From Prolixibacteraceae bacterium (lineage in GTDB: Bacteria > Bacteroidota > Bacteroidia > Bacteroidales > Prolixibacteraceae), in assembly GCA_028683385.1 (NCBI GenBank), contig JAQUIJ010000012.1:124001-188000 (forward strand): a DNA stretch of 64,000 bases, in the 5' to 3' direction. A program made the position numbers and the translations under genes. The notes under the pieces are model-generated. The model had not been told where the DNA came from and searched no databases. It worked only from the letters and a program-made list of their open reading frames with translations. This document shows, in pieces, positions 17,112-25,159 of the stretch (position 1 is the first letter of the stretch; each line of letters opens with the position of its first letter).

Positions 17112-17963
17112 TTAATTTAGAAAGCTAATTCCAATGGTGAAAGGTGTAAGTTCGGGTCCCATGCCTGATTGAAACAATGGAGTCAGGCTATAGTTGGCAA
17201 ACAAGCAAACGTCTTTGTATCCGATACGCGCAGTGGCTTCGTATTTGAACGAATTAAGATTAAATCCACTCCGGTCCTTATCTTTTTTGTCACCATATTT
17301 TACTTTCGTGTGCGATCCGATTTTAACGCCTCCGATGATACCTGCATTTACGAACAAACGGCCTTCGTTGTGATTTACCGGAACCTGAAATTCAAGCAAA
17401 AGTGGAACCTTCAGGTAGGTCACTGCAAGTTTTGTCTTCGAAAGGTTATCCGGATTTAGGCTAACGGGCTCGGTAATGAGTTGTCCTTTTTGCAAAGTAT
17501 AAGGGTTTTCAAAGCGGTAATTGTTAAAGCTTAAACCCATTCCGGAAACCAGTCCTACATAGTTTTTGCATAAGCCAATATTTAATTCGTAAAAGTTAAA
17601 ATCGATTTCCAATGATTTACCCTGATTAAGCGACATGAAATCTTTGTCTGCTGCATTATACATGCTATAGTCGGGCTTATCAAAGGCATTAAATCCAAAT
17701 TCAATTCCTTCCCAGTGTCCTTTGAATTTATTGGGGTCAACTTCGTGGTGTTTATTTTTTCCCCAAAGAATTTCAGTTCCATTCTCATGGTCAATTACCT
17801 TGACGTCTTTCTTGCCGATACGTACAATGGCCGTATCCTGAGTTCTCTGTTTATTAACGGTATCTGAATTAAGAATCACATCTGGAGACGAGATTGTCTC
17901 CTGAGCCGTTAAATTCAGAGTGAATGCAGCAATTGCGATAAAAGAGAGAATAATTTGTTTCAT
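17112..17963 (-). CDS. PorT-like outer-membrane beta-barrel protein, paralogue
   Basis: A 283-residue protein with signal peptide MKQIILSFIAIAAFTLNLTA and then QET. An N-terminal linker (about 25-75) precedes the conserved block HWEGIEFGFNAFDKPDYSMY (about 83-103), followed by barrel strands including LAVTYLKVPLLLEFQVP and ending PFTIGISFLN. Order and sequence match the neighbouring 16140-16943 gene, so this pair arose by tandem duplication. It lies 61 bp after the anti-sigma gene on the same strand and is the likely last gene of the sigma operon; a terminator follows. Function unknown. Confidence 0.82.
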   Translation of the reverse strand: MKQIILSFIAIAAFTLNLTAQETISSPDVILNSDTVNKQRTQDTAIVRIGKKDVKVIDHENGTEILWGKNKHHEVDPNKFKGHWEGIEFGFNAFDKPDYSMYNAADKDFMSLNQGKSLEIDFNFYELNIGLCKNYVGLVSGMGLSFNNYRFENPYTLQKGQLITEPVSLNPDNLSKTKLAVTYLKVPLLLEFQVPVNHNEGRLFVNAGIIGGVKIGSHTKVKYGDKKDKDRSGFNLNSFKYEATARIGYKDVCLFANYSLTPLFQSGMGPELTPFTIGISFLN

Positions 17964-18024
17964 GGCTTTAAGTTTTAAAATTTGCAGGTAGGACGGCGAG
18001 GCATCTTGAAATGTTACAGGTATC

Positions 18025-19062
18025 CTATTTTTTTTCCAGAGGAATTGAAAAAGCCATTAGTTTGCTTTCGAAATCAACACTGGTAATTTTCCCATTTTTC
18101 ACCTCGTATCCAATCCGTTCGCCCGAAATTTCTGATGCCAGGTTTAAACCCAGGCGGGCAATCCGCTGTGCAGAAAACAGGCCTTCTTTACCGACTTTTT
18201 GAACCCGGCTTGCCAGAAACTCTTCAACTGACATGACATTTTTCGACTCGTTTATTCTCATCACATTAATTGAACGGGAGAATGCCAGTTGTGTTTCTGT
18301 TGGTTCCCGTTCAAGTTTAGGAATTATCGGTTCGATTTGTGCCAATGTAGTCAAATAACGGGTGGTCGCGGGCGAATCTACAGGTCGAGTTTCTTCCGGC
18401 TTAATTTTGGTTTTTTTCTGAATGGTATTTACTTTTCCAGGCTTACTTTTCGCAGGATCTGCTGTTTCTTGAATTTGATTTTCTGATTCTGGGTTTTTAG
18501 CTGATGAAGTGGGAGAGGCTTTCGGTGTGACCTGAGCCAATTCCGTTTTTGTTTTTTGCGATTCAGGAGAGTTCGGAGTTTGAATAACAGAATTAATTCC
18601 CCAGGCTAGCAGAATTACTGCAGCAGCCCGGGTAACCCAGTTCATCGCAATTGTTGTTCCCGACTTTCGGTATAGCTTCCGTTTTTTCAGATATTTTATT
18701 CCTGAATCTGGTTTCAAGCGTGTTCTGGCAAATAAATCGTATTCTTTTTTCAATTCAGGATTACCGGCAAGGTATGTTTCAAATGCTTTATTTTCATCGG
18801 CATCCAAATCGCCTTCCATATATGCCACAACAGTGTTTTCAAGCCTCCTGTTTTCGTCAGCCAAACTTTTATGGAGTTGTTGCTTATCCTGAAATACAAC
18901 AGATTCTAGCGGAAGGTTAACTTCTTCAAAAAGATGAAGTTCTTCCTTCAAATCGGGATTCTGGTTCAAAAAATCCAGAAACTGGTCGATCAAACTTTCG
19001 GGTAGATTACCTTCGATGTAATCTATGAAAAAGGATTCGTAATTATCTCTGGTGATTTTCAT
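18025..19062 (-). CDS. Membrane anti-sigma factor-like protein
   Basis: A 345-residue protein whose start overlaps the sigma gene stop by 4 bp (ATGA), a hallmark of translationally coupled sigma/anti-sigma pairs. Residues 1-120 are two similar acidic helical units (YIEGNLPESLIDQFLDFL and YMEGDLDADENKAFETYL) resembling the cytoplasmic sigma-binding part of Bacteroidota anti-sigma proteins without zinc ligands. One membrane helix follows (WVTRAAAVILLAWGINSVI, about 141-160), then a Lys/Thr/Pro/Glu-rich linker (about 165-230) and a small conserved periplasmic domain at the C-terminus (about 255-345). It should sequester the neighbouring sigma factor until an envelope signal arrives. Confidence 0.8.
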   Translation of the reverse strand: MKITRDNYESFFIDYIEGNLPESLIDQFLDFLNQNPDLKEELHLFEEVNLPLESVVFQDKQQLHKSLADENRRLENTVVAYMEGDLDADENKAFETYLAGNPELKKEYDLFARTRLKPDSGIKYLKKRKLYRKSGTTIAMNWVTRAAAVILLAWGINSVIQTPNSPESQKTKTELAQVTPKASPTSSAKNPESENQIQETADPAKSKPGKVNTIQKKTKIKPEETRPVDSPATTRYLTTLAQIEPIIPKLEREPTETQLAFSRSINVMRINESKNVMSVEEFLASRVQKVGKEGLFSAQRIARLGLNLASEISGERIGYEVKNGKITSVDFESKLMAFSIPLEKK

Positions 19063-19544
19063 ACGACTACCTCCATTTTACCAATGTAATTTTTCAGGAA
19101 AACCCGTGCCCGGTATATGTAAACCTTAACCTGGGCTTCACTCAATTTTGTAATATCTCCTATTTCCTGGTAGGAATATCCTTCGTAATCGCGCAGCAGA
19201 ATTACTGTTCTTTGAATTTCAGGTAATTGACCTACGGCGATATTCAGGATTTCAGCCAAATCAGAGTATTGTTTATCGTGCACGTCTTCAGGAATTTGGT
19301 AATCGGCCATATAAGTTTGCCGTTTATCTTTCCGCAGAACATCTATCATGGTGTGGTAAGCAGTCGTGAATAAATAGGATTTTACTTTATCAAAACTTAC
19401 GTTTCCGGCGTTTCGCCACAATTTCTCGTAGCTATCCTGAACAATATCGCGCGCACGCTCTTCGTCCTTGATATTCTTTAGGATAAACCGGAAAACATTA
19501 TCTGAATAAAGATCAACCGATTGGTTGTATTCCTTTACATTCAT
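19059..19544 (-). CDS. ECF RNA polymerase sigma factor
   Basis: A 161-residue ECF sigma factor. Region 2 (about 10-75) includes DEERARDIVQDSYEKLWRNAG and the -10-binding helix region KVKSYLFTTAYHTMIDVLRK. Region 4 (about 105-158) includes LPEIQRTVILLRDYEGYSYQ and the helix-turn-helix EIGDITKLSEAQVKVYIYRARVFL (split here). It overlaps the anti-sigma gene and is followed by two barrel genes, so an envelope-stress or outer-membrane homeostasis role is likely. It starts 41 bp after the CtpA-type protease gene and may share its transcript, an arrangement that could link sigma activity to periplasmic proteolysis (inference). Confidence 0.93.
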   Translation of the reverse strand: MNVKEYNQSVDLYSDNVFRFILKNIKDEERARDIVQDSYEKLWRNAGNVSFDKVKSYLFTTAYHTMIDVLRKDKRQTYMADYQIPEDVHDKQYSDLAEILNIAVGQLPEIQRTVILLRDYEGYSYQEIGDITKLSEAQVKVYIYRARVFLKNYIGKMEVVV

Positions 19545-19585
19545 GCTGATTTGCTTACGTTTTACTTCGTAAGACGACCAACTTC

Positions 19586-21208
19586 TTATTTAGTTACAGC
19601 ACCGATTAAATTTTGTTGAATTGGAAGTTTTGTTTTTTTGATGGCTTCAAGTAAAGTCTTGTCGATGTTTTGAATGATCGGATAAAATCCTTTTTCGCCA
19701 ATGATGTTGCGGGCGATGTAAGCCTTTACCTGACTGTCGATAATCTTCGACGATACCTTTAGATCGGTGGTATTGGTTTTGACACCTTTCTTTTCAGCAA
19801 AAACGGTAAACAAATTTAAAATGTTAACCTTACCGAAATATTTTTCGAAATCGGCTGCAGATTTGAACGTAGAAAGCTCTTTCCGGTTAGAATCAGCATA
19901 ATCCAATGCGAACTGGTAAACCAAGCCCTTCTGGGTAACCTTTGAATAATATTCTGAATAACCTGATGTATCAGCCGGGACAAAGTAATCGGGCATAATT
20001 CCACCGCCGCCGTGTACAATTCGTCCGGAGAGCGTTTTGTATTTTACGGTATCAGCATATTTTATGCTATCAACTTTTTGGAATTCTCCGTGAATGGCGC
20101 GTTCCATAATGTCTTTGTAATATTCATCATTTCCCTTATCGTAAGGTTTCTGGATACACCGGCCGCTTGGAGTGTAATATCGGGCAACGGTTAGCCGAAC
20201 TGCGCTACCATCGTTAAACGGTATTTGTTCCTGAACCAATCCTTTTCCAAACGAACGTCGGCCAATAATCCAACCACGGTCGTTATCCTGAATGGCTCCT
20301 GCAAATATTTCGCTGGCCGAAGCCGAGAAATCGTCGACTAAAACAATTATTCCTTTATCGCGGTAAGCTCCTCTGCTGTCGGCCTGAAACGTTTTGCGAG
20401 CCTGAGCATTGCCTTGTGTATAAACAATTAGTTCACCTTTATCGAGAAATTCGTTTACCATTTTGATAACGGCATTGAGGTAACCTCCTGGATTTCCGCG
20501 TAAATCAACAATAACATTCTTCATTCCCTGTTGATCGAGTGCTTTCATTCCTTCCATGAATTCTTCATAAGTTTGCTCACCAAAGCGGCTAACTTTAATG
20601 TATCCGGTAGTTGCGTCAATCATGTAATTAACATCAACACTGTAAATTGGAATATCGCCACGGGTTATCGAAAATGCAATCGGAGCTTTAAATCCTTTAC
20701 GTTTAATTCCTACATTCACTATTGTTCCTTTTTCGCCACGAAGTTTTGAAAGTACTTTTTCATTCTTCAGGCCTTTAACAACAAGTGAGGTATCGTTTAC
20801 GGTTATAATGCGGTCGCCGGGCATAATTCCAAGCTTGGACGACGGTCCGCCCGAAATCACATCAACAACCATTACCGTATCGTTTTGAATAGAGAATTGA
20901 ACTCCGATTCCTCCAAAGTTACCTCTCATTTCTTCTTCGACACCAACCATCTCTTTAGCAGGAATATAAGTTGTATGTGGATCGAGATTTTTGAGCAATT
21001 GTGGAATTGTTTTTTCGATCAGCGAATCAGTTGATATGGAATCAACATAGGCATTTTGGATGAGATTGACTATTGCATCGAATTTATTGACATTGGAGGT
21101 AGCCGGAATGTTTTTCCCGGCATTGCGGCTAAGCCTGTTGCCGATTAAAATACCGAGAACCAATGTTATTGCTACTAAAACCGGAATATATAATTTAATA
21201 TTTTTCAT
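19586..21208 (-). CDS. ctpA: S41-family C-terminal processing peptidase (CtpA/Prc type)
   Basis: From ATG 21208 the protein has 540 residues; an in-frame TTG at 21235 would only add nine residues before the membrane anchor. A signal-anchor helix (LYIPVLVAITLVLGILIGNR, about 5-24) is followed by a helical segment, a PDZ domain (about 75-165, with GIMPGDRIITVND) and the S41 core. The nucleophile lies in DDFSASASEIFAGAI (about residue 295) and the catalytic lysine about 25 residues later in RSFGKGLVQEQ. These serine/lysine proteases trim or degrade periplasmic proteins from the C-terminus. Neighbours are dCMP deaminase upstream and an ECF sigma gene downstream, all on the minus strand. Confidence 0.93.
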   Translation of the reverse strand: MKNIKLYIPVLVAITLVLGILIGNRLSRNAGKNIPATSNVNKFDAIVNLIQNAYVDSISTDSLIEKTIPQLLKNLDPHTTYIPAKEMVGVEEEMRGNFGGIGVQFSIQNDTVMVVDVISGGPSSKLGIMPGDRIITVNDTSLVVKGLKNEKVLSKLRGEKGTIVNVGIKRKGFKAPIAFSITRGDIPIYSVDVNYMIDATTGYIKVSRFGEQTYEEFMEGMKALDQQGMKNVIVDLRGNPGGYLNAVIKMVNEFLDKGELIVYTQGNAQARKTFQADSRGAYRDKGIIVLVDDFSASASEIFAGAIQDNDRGWIIGRRSFGKGLVQEQIPFNDGSAVRLTVARYYTPSGRCIQKPYDKGNDEYYKDIMERAIHGEFQKVDSIKYADTVKYKTLSGRIVHGGGGIMPDYFVPADTSGYSEYYSKVTQKGLVYQFALDYADSNRKELSTFKSAADFEKYFGKVNILNLFTVFAEKKGVKTNTTDLKVSSKIIDSQVKAYIARNIIGEKGFYPIIQNIDKTLLEAIKKTKLPIQQNLIGAVTK

Positions 21209-21295
21209 TCGTGTATAATTTGTTTTGTTTACCAAACGGGCCGATGGTCTTTTATATCTAATTCAGTCCTTTATATCTTCGATGTGCCTATATGG

Positions 21296-21772
21296 TTATA
21301 GATCTATCTGAACAACTTCAATATTTGCGTTTCTTAAAAGTATTATTCCATCATCGTGATGATAGTTATCGTAAAATATTACTCTTTTTATTCCTGCCTG
21401 TATAATGAGTTTTGAACATTCCAGACAAGGAGAGGAGGTTACATATAGAGTTGCTCCGTCACTGCTATTGTTCGACTTAGCTACTTTTGTAATTGCATTG
21501 GCCTCAGCATGTAGAACGTATGGAAAGGTGCGGTTGTTTTCATCTTCACAATTATTTTCAAATCCGGAAGGAGTTCCGTTGTATCCGTCGGAAATAATCA
21601 TTTTATCTTTTACCAGTAGCGCACCTACCTGACGGCGCTTGCAATAGGAGTTTTGAGCCCATATAGCAGCCATTTTCAGGTATCTCTGATCTAGCAGAAA
21701 TTGTTTGTTTGGAGCAGATTCGCTTCCCGGTTCATTTATTGGAGTTTCAGCATTTGTATCGTTGCAACACAT
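21296..21772 (-). CDS. Deoxycytidylate (dCMP) deaminase
   Basis: A 158-residue zinc deaminase converting dCMP to dUMP for thymidylate synthesis. The zinc/catalytic motif HAEANAI has H88 and E90, and the second motif is PCLECSK with C116 and C119. RRQVGALLVKDK and DGYNGTPSGFENNCED are typical of the ComEB/dCMP deaminase family rather than cytidine deaminase or TadA. The first 22 residues, which include MCCNDTN, look disordered. It is 87 bp upstream of ctpA on the same strand and its downstream partner in this run appears to be that protease, though no biochemical link is known to me. Confidence 0.92.
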   Translation of the reverse strand: MCCNDTNAETPINEPGSESAPNKQFLLDQRYLKMAAIWAQNSYCKRRQVGALLVKDKMIISDGYNGTPSGFENNCEDENNRTFPYVLHAEANAITKVAKSNNSSDGATLYVTSSPCLECSKLIIQAGIKRVIFYDNYHHDDGIILLRNANIEVVQIDL

Positions 21773-21840
21773 ATTTATTTCGAGTTATTTGTTGGTAAAA
21801 GTAATGATTGATGTGTAATTAGTATGCCCTATATATTACA

Positions 21841-21873
21841 AAAAACGTCCATCTTTTATATGATGGACGTTTT
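21841..21873 (-). terminator. Terminator after the receiver gene
   Basis: AAAAACGTCCATC (21841-21853) pairs with GATGGACGTTTT (21862-21873) around TTTTATAT, 23 bp past the stop of the receiver gene on the minus strand. Confidence 0.85.
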
Positions 21874-21895
21874 CCAGAAACTCGGAACTGAGTTT

Positions 21896-22270
21896 TTATA
21901 ATTTGATAAACTTCTCAACTACACTCAATAGATCCTTTGATTTGATCGGTTTTGCCAGGTAATCGTCACAGCCGGCATCTAATGCTTTTTCACGGTCATC
22001 AGACATCGCAAAAGCTGTTTGGGCAACAATTGGTAGGTTTGGAAATTTCTTTTTTAATATTTCAGTCGCTTCATAACCATTCATTTCAGGCATTTGCAGA
22101 TCCATAAATACCAGATCGATGGAGTTATTTTCGCATATTTCAACCGCTTCATTACCGTTTTTTGCCCAGTAAATTGTAGCATTTAATTTACTCAGAACAG
22201 CTTTCAGGTAAAGAAAATTAGACTCAACATCTTCAGCAATCAAAATGTTAGGGTATGTTTTTTCTTCCAT
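21896..22270 (-). CDS. Stand-alone CheY-like response regulator receiver
   Basis: A 124-residue single REC domain. The phospho-acceptor is D57 in DLVFMDLQMPEMNG, the acidic pocket includes E13-D14 (ILIAEDVES), the Thr/Ser switch is at TAFAMSDD and the conserved lysine is in DDYLAKPIKSKD. There is no output domain, so it acts by protein contact or as a phosphorelay intermediate; the DLQMPEMNGYEA form is close to REC domains detached from hybrid histidine kinases. No kinase gene is adjacent. It is monocistronic, with its own terminator. Confidence 0.92.
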   Translation of the reverse strand: MEEKTYPNILIAEDVESNFLYLKAVLSKLNATIYWAKNGNEAVEICENNSIDLVFMDLQMPEMNGYEATEILKKKFPNLPIVAQTAFAMSDDREKALDAGCDDYLAKPIKSKDLLSVVEKFIKL

Positions 22271-22357
22271 ATTTCGCTAAAATCGTAGGTGATTTTTTAA
22301 CTAATCAAATATATCGAAACATTCTTTGAAATACTATTCTTTATACGATAATTTCTA

Positions 22358-22455
22358 GTTTCTAATTTGTAACGAGCATTTAGGGTCAACTTAATCTTGG
22401 TTTTAAACAAATAGAAGACTTGTTTGTCTTTTAAATTAGAATCTAAATTAGAAAC
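22358..22455. repeat. Inverted and direct AAATTAGAA repeats before the Hcp-like gene
   Basis: GTTTCTAATTT (22358-22368) is exactly inverted at 22445-22455, and TAAATTAGAA is tandemly repeated at 22432-22441 and 22444-22453 (12 bp period). They lie within 115 bp upstream of the ATG at 22473 and could be regulator sites or form a large leader stem. Confidence 0.45.
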
Positions 22456-22472
22456 CTTAAAACTTATCAATT

Positions 22473-23066
22473 ATGAAAAAGCAAGTTTTTCTCGTAATGG
22501 CTGTTCTGGTAACAGTAGGATTTGGATGTCAATTATTTGCTCAGGAGGCAACAGTTAATACTTCCAGAAGCAATATTAAAAACAATAAGTCAAGTATTGA
22601 TTCGCCAGGCACTTGTGTAGGAAAAATCCGTTGCGCCGATGGAAGTTGTATCATAAGCTTCGAGCAGGATATTGTAAGCCCAAGAGATGCAGCGAGCGGA
22701 TTGCCAACCGGAAAACGGATGCATAAACCATTTGTAATCACGAAAGAACTGGATAGAAGCTCGCCTGCAGCGATAAGAGAATCTCCCACCAAAGCTTCTA
22801 CTGGTAAAGTATCATACAGCGACCTCAGTGTTATGCTTACCTGTAATGGAAGAACGACAAAATTACCGGTGATAAATGGTCAGTTTACTTTGCCAGCTGA
22901 TGGAAAGGACAATGACTGTGATTTGGTTGTTTCATGGAGTTGGGGCGAATCAAATTCTGGTAGTAGTGCAACGCGATACGAGGCAACTTTCAATCTGGCT
23001 TTGGAAAATGGAGAATACATGGCATCGAAACATACTAAAACAGGCCATGTTACACTTATGAAATAA
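22473..23066 (+). CDS. Secreted protein with Hcp-like motif, function unknown
   Basis: A 197-residue exported protein (signal peptide MKKQVFLVMAVLVTVGFGCQ, then LFAQ). A linker rich in Ser/Asn is followed by a beta-rich domain (about 45-197). The stretch SPRDAASGLPTGKR-HKPFVITKELD-SSP resembles the T--R-H-PF-ITK-ID--SP signature of Hcp-fold (T6SS tube) proteins; resemblance is by eye only and a signal peptide is not expected for a true Hcp. Four cysteines (CVGKIRC, GSC, TC, DCD) suggest disulfides in the periplasm or outside. It is followed 26 bp later by an outer-membrane barrel gene, so the two probably work together. Confidence 0.6.
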   Translation: MKKQVFLVMAVLVTVGFGCQLFAQEATVNTSRSNIKNNKSSIDSPGTCVGKIRCADGSCIISFEQDIVSPRDAASGLPTGKRMHKPFVITKELDRSSPAAIRESPTKASTGKVSYSDLSVMLTCNGRTTKLPVINGQFTLPADGKDNDCDLVVSWSWGESNSGSSATRYEATFNLALENGEYMASKHTKTGHVTLMK

Positions 23067-23092
23067 AAACATCAACCCAAAAATCAACTGGC

Positions 23093-23992
23093 ATGAAAAT
23101 TCGGTCAATGCTTTTGTGTCTGATAATCATTTCAGGATTATCTTCTAAAACATTTGCACATCCAAGATCCGGCAACGAATTACAACAGAATGATTCTATT
23201 GTACCCGAAAGCAAGGAGAAAAATTTTCAGTTTCATATTCGGCCGAGCCTTGGTCTTACTTTTGGTGATTCTAATGCCAGTGGAACCCGTGTTACAAATC
23301 TGCAATGGCTTGGAACCGTAAATTCTGATCTCGATTATATAGGCAAGAAATTTGACTTAAGTTCAACTCTTTTCATGCAGTATGGTGAAAGCAAAGTAAA
23401 GGGGCAGCCTGCTGAGAAATTGCAGGATGCTTTTATTCTTTCAATTACGCCGTCAATACCATTGATAAAAGTTCCGAAGATCAGATTGTTCCTTGAAACT
23501 ACTGCTGAAACTAATTTGGGCAAAGGAACAATTGGAGATAATCCGACTAGTTTTCTCGATCCATTGTTTTTGTATCAAACACTTTTTCTAGGTCAAAAAC
23601 ATTATTCATATCAGAAAGAGGATAATACAACCTGGGAGCTCACCTATGGACTTGGATATGCATTTCAGCAAACGCTTAACCGGAATTTCGAAACTATAAA
23701 TATAGCTGGCAACAATCCGGGTTTCGAGTCTGGTTTTAGTGGTATCATAGAGATGAACGTTAACTCAAAAATATCTGAATCGCTGAATTTTGTGCTGAAT
23801 GCCAAAGCAGTAGCGCTTTCCAGAGAAAATTTCTTTAAGGATTTTGATTCAAGCAGAAGGTCAATTCTGGTTCGTTCAGGATTGTTCTACAAGAAAGTAG
23901 GAATGGAGTACAATTTTCATCAGGTACACGATTTGAATCTGTCGGCTGATGATTTGGTTGACCAATCGATTATGCTTACGGTTACTTTCTAA
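23093..23992 (+). CDS. Outer-membrane beta-barrel-like protein
   Basis: A 299-residue protein with signal peptide MKIRSMLLCLIIISGLSSKT (cleaved near FAHP). From about residue 45 on it shows alternating hydrophobic/polar strands (FQFHIRPSLGLTFGD, DYIGKKFDLSSTLFMQYGES, WELTYGLGYAFQQTL) and ends with a typical terminal strand (QSIMLTVTF). It has some resemblance to DUF3078-type barrels, which I cannot confirm. It lies 26 bp after the Hcp-like secreted protein gene and is followed by a strong terminator. Function unknown. Confidence 0.72.
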   Translation: MKIRSMLLCLIIISGLSSKTFAHPRSGNELQQNDSIVPESKEKNFQFHIRPSLGLTFGDSNASGTRVTNLQWLGTVNSDLDYIGKKFDLSSTLFMQYGESKVKGQPAEKLQDAFILSITPSIPLIKVPKIRLFLETTAETNLGKGTIGDNPTSFLDPLFLYQTLFLGQKHYSYQKEDNTTWELTYGLGYAFQQTLNRNFETINIAGNNPGFESGFSGIIEMNVNSKISESLNFVLNAKAVALSRENFFKDFDSSRRSILVRSGLFYKKVGMEYNFHQVHDLNLSADDLVDQSIMLTVTF

Positions 23993-24029
23993 TATCAGGC
24001 TTGAGGAGAATTGATTTTTCAGAAAAGCA

Positions 24030-24068
24030 AAACGACAAAGCCTCTGATATTCAGAGGCTTTGTCGTTT
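24030..24068. terminator. Perfect 18 bp-stem terminator
   Basis: The arms at 24030-24047 and 24051-24068 (AAACGACAAAGCCTCTGA and its exact complement) pair perfectly over 18 bp with a TAT loop. It sits directly between the plus-strand barrel gene and the 3' end of the minus-strand tRNA-Leu and probably terminates both. Confidence 0.9.
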
Positions 24069-24069
24069 G

Positions 24070-24153
24070 TACCCGAAGCCGGAATCGAACCGGCACGATA
24101 TTGCTATCACTGGATTTTGAGTCCAGCGCGTCTACCAATTCCGCCATTCGGGC
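24070..24153 (-). tRNA. tRNA-Leu, anticodon CAA
   Basis: An 84 nt class II tRNA. Acceptor GCCCGAA pairs with TTCGGGT (G1-U72 wobble), discriminator A; D-arm GGCGGAATTGGTAGACGC is typical of Leu; anticodon stem CTGGA/TCCAG encloses CTCAAAA, giving CAA; the variable arm pairs GATA/TATC; T-arm GCCGG TTCGATT CCGGC. CCA is not encoded. A terminator adjoins its 3' side. Confidence 0.95.
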
Positions 24154-24547
24154 TTGTTTGTAAACCGGCTGCAAAAATAATGGAAAAATCCTTTGCACAA
24201 AAGATTTCAGGCAAAAATTAGTTTTATTTCCAATATTCTATTTTCTATGCTTTCTTGAGTCATTATTTTTGAAGTAATTTAGCAGTAATATATTGTTTTA
24301 AATATCATATATACAGCAATATATGATATTTAAAATTTATGTTTATGAAATATTGGTAAGACAAAAATCATAGTTCTCATTTTAGATTTTATCAGTGAAT
24401 TTATAAAGGAATGCTGAAAATATGAAGGTTTTGAATGTGTAAATTTTCTTTTTATGCTTATAAGCAGGAGCAGTAATCAATAAGATGCAATTTACTTTTT
24501 TATACCTTTAGCCGGAATCTAAAAATCGCTACAGAATCCGGAAAACA
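24154..24547 (+). promoter_or_regulatory. AT-rich 394 bp intergenic region with perfect 17 bp inverted repeat
   Basis: No gene is visible between tRNA-Leu and the sigma gene. The notable element is TTTTAAATATCATATAT (24296-24312) and its exact complement (24319-24335) around a six-base loop ACAGCA. At 24503-24510 TACCTTTA is a 7/8 match to TAnnTTTG, about 38 bp before the sigma start, and may be the -7 box. The repeat is too far upstream to be a simple operator over that promoter; it could be an activator site or a terminator-like stem. Confidence 0.45.
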
Positions 24548-25147
24548 ATGGAGTTGACTGAAGACAAGGAACTGTATTTGAAATTGAAAGAAGGTGATGA
24601 ACGGGCATTTCAGACCTTGTTTCGGAAATACTATTCGGCTATGTGTCATTTTGCCAATCAGTTTCTCAACGACAGCGAATTAGCCGAGGAAATTGTTCAA
24701 GATATGTTTGTCAAAATATGGGAGAAACGTGCGATCCTTACTATTGAAACTTCAGTAAAACATTACTTTTTTCGCTCCGTTCGCAATCATTGCCTAAATC
24801 AGATTCAACATGAGAAGATCAAGAAGCAATATGCAAATAAGGTGCTTGAAGCTGCTTCACATGAAATTAATTCCGAGCAATATTATCTGGAAGTTGATTT
24901 GATCAGGCGAATTGAAAATAGCATTGATTCCCTTCCACCCAAGCGTAAAGAAATATTCAGGTTAAGCCGGGAGCAGGGCTTGAAATATAAAGAAATCGCT
25001 GACGAATTAAATATTTCGGTCAAAACAGTTGAGGCCCAAATGGGATTGGCCTTAAAATATTTACGTGAGGAATTAAAGGATTTTAGCAATCACCTGATGA
25101 CTTTATTTTTAATCCTGAAAAAAACAGATGGCTCCGATAGGGGTTAA
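24548..25147 (+). CDS. ECF sigma factor, FecI-like Bacteroidota family
   Basis: A 199-residue sigma factor with region 2 (about 15-85: DERAFQTLFRKYYSAMCHFA, SELAEEIVQDMFVKIWEKRA) and region 4 (about 125-178: LPPKRKEIFRLSREQGLKYK, then EIADELNISVKTVEAQMG). The sequence resembles the Bacteroidota subfamily that pairs with FecR anti-sigma proteins, and indeed a FecR gene starts 12 bp after it. It leads a plus-strand operon of five genes whose products, apart from this one, are membrane or exported proteins. It likely activates transcription of its own operon or of cell-surface genes in response to an outer-membrane signal. Confidence 0.94.
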   Translation: MELTEDKELYLKLKEGDERAFQTLFRKYYSAMCHFANQFLNDSELAEEIVQDMFVKIWEKRAILTIETSVKHYFFRSVRNHCLNQIQHEKIKKQYANKVLEAASHEINSEQYYLEVDLIRRIENSIDSLPPKRKEIFRLSREQGLKYKEIADELNISVKTVEAQMGLALKYLREELKDFSNHLMTLFLILKKTDGSDRG

Positions 25148-25159
25148 TCCTATACTTCA

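Noticed and set aside
22473-23066. Type VI secretion locus
   Set aside because: Only a weak Hcp-like motif in an exported protein; no tssB/C, tssK, VgrG or ClpV gene occurs in the window.
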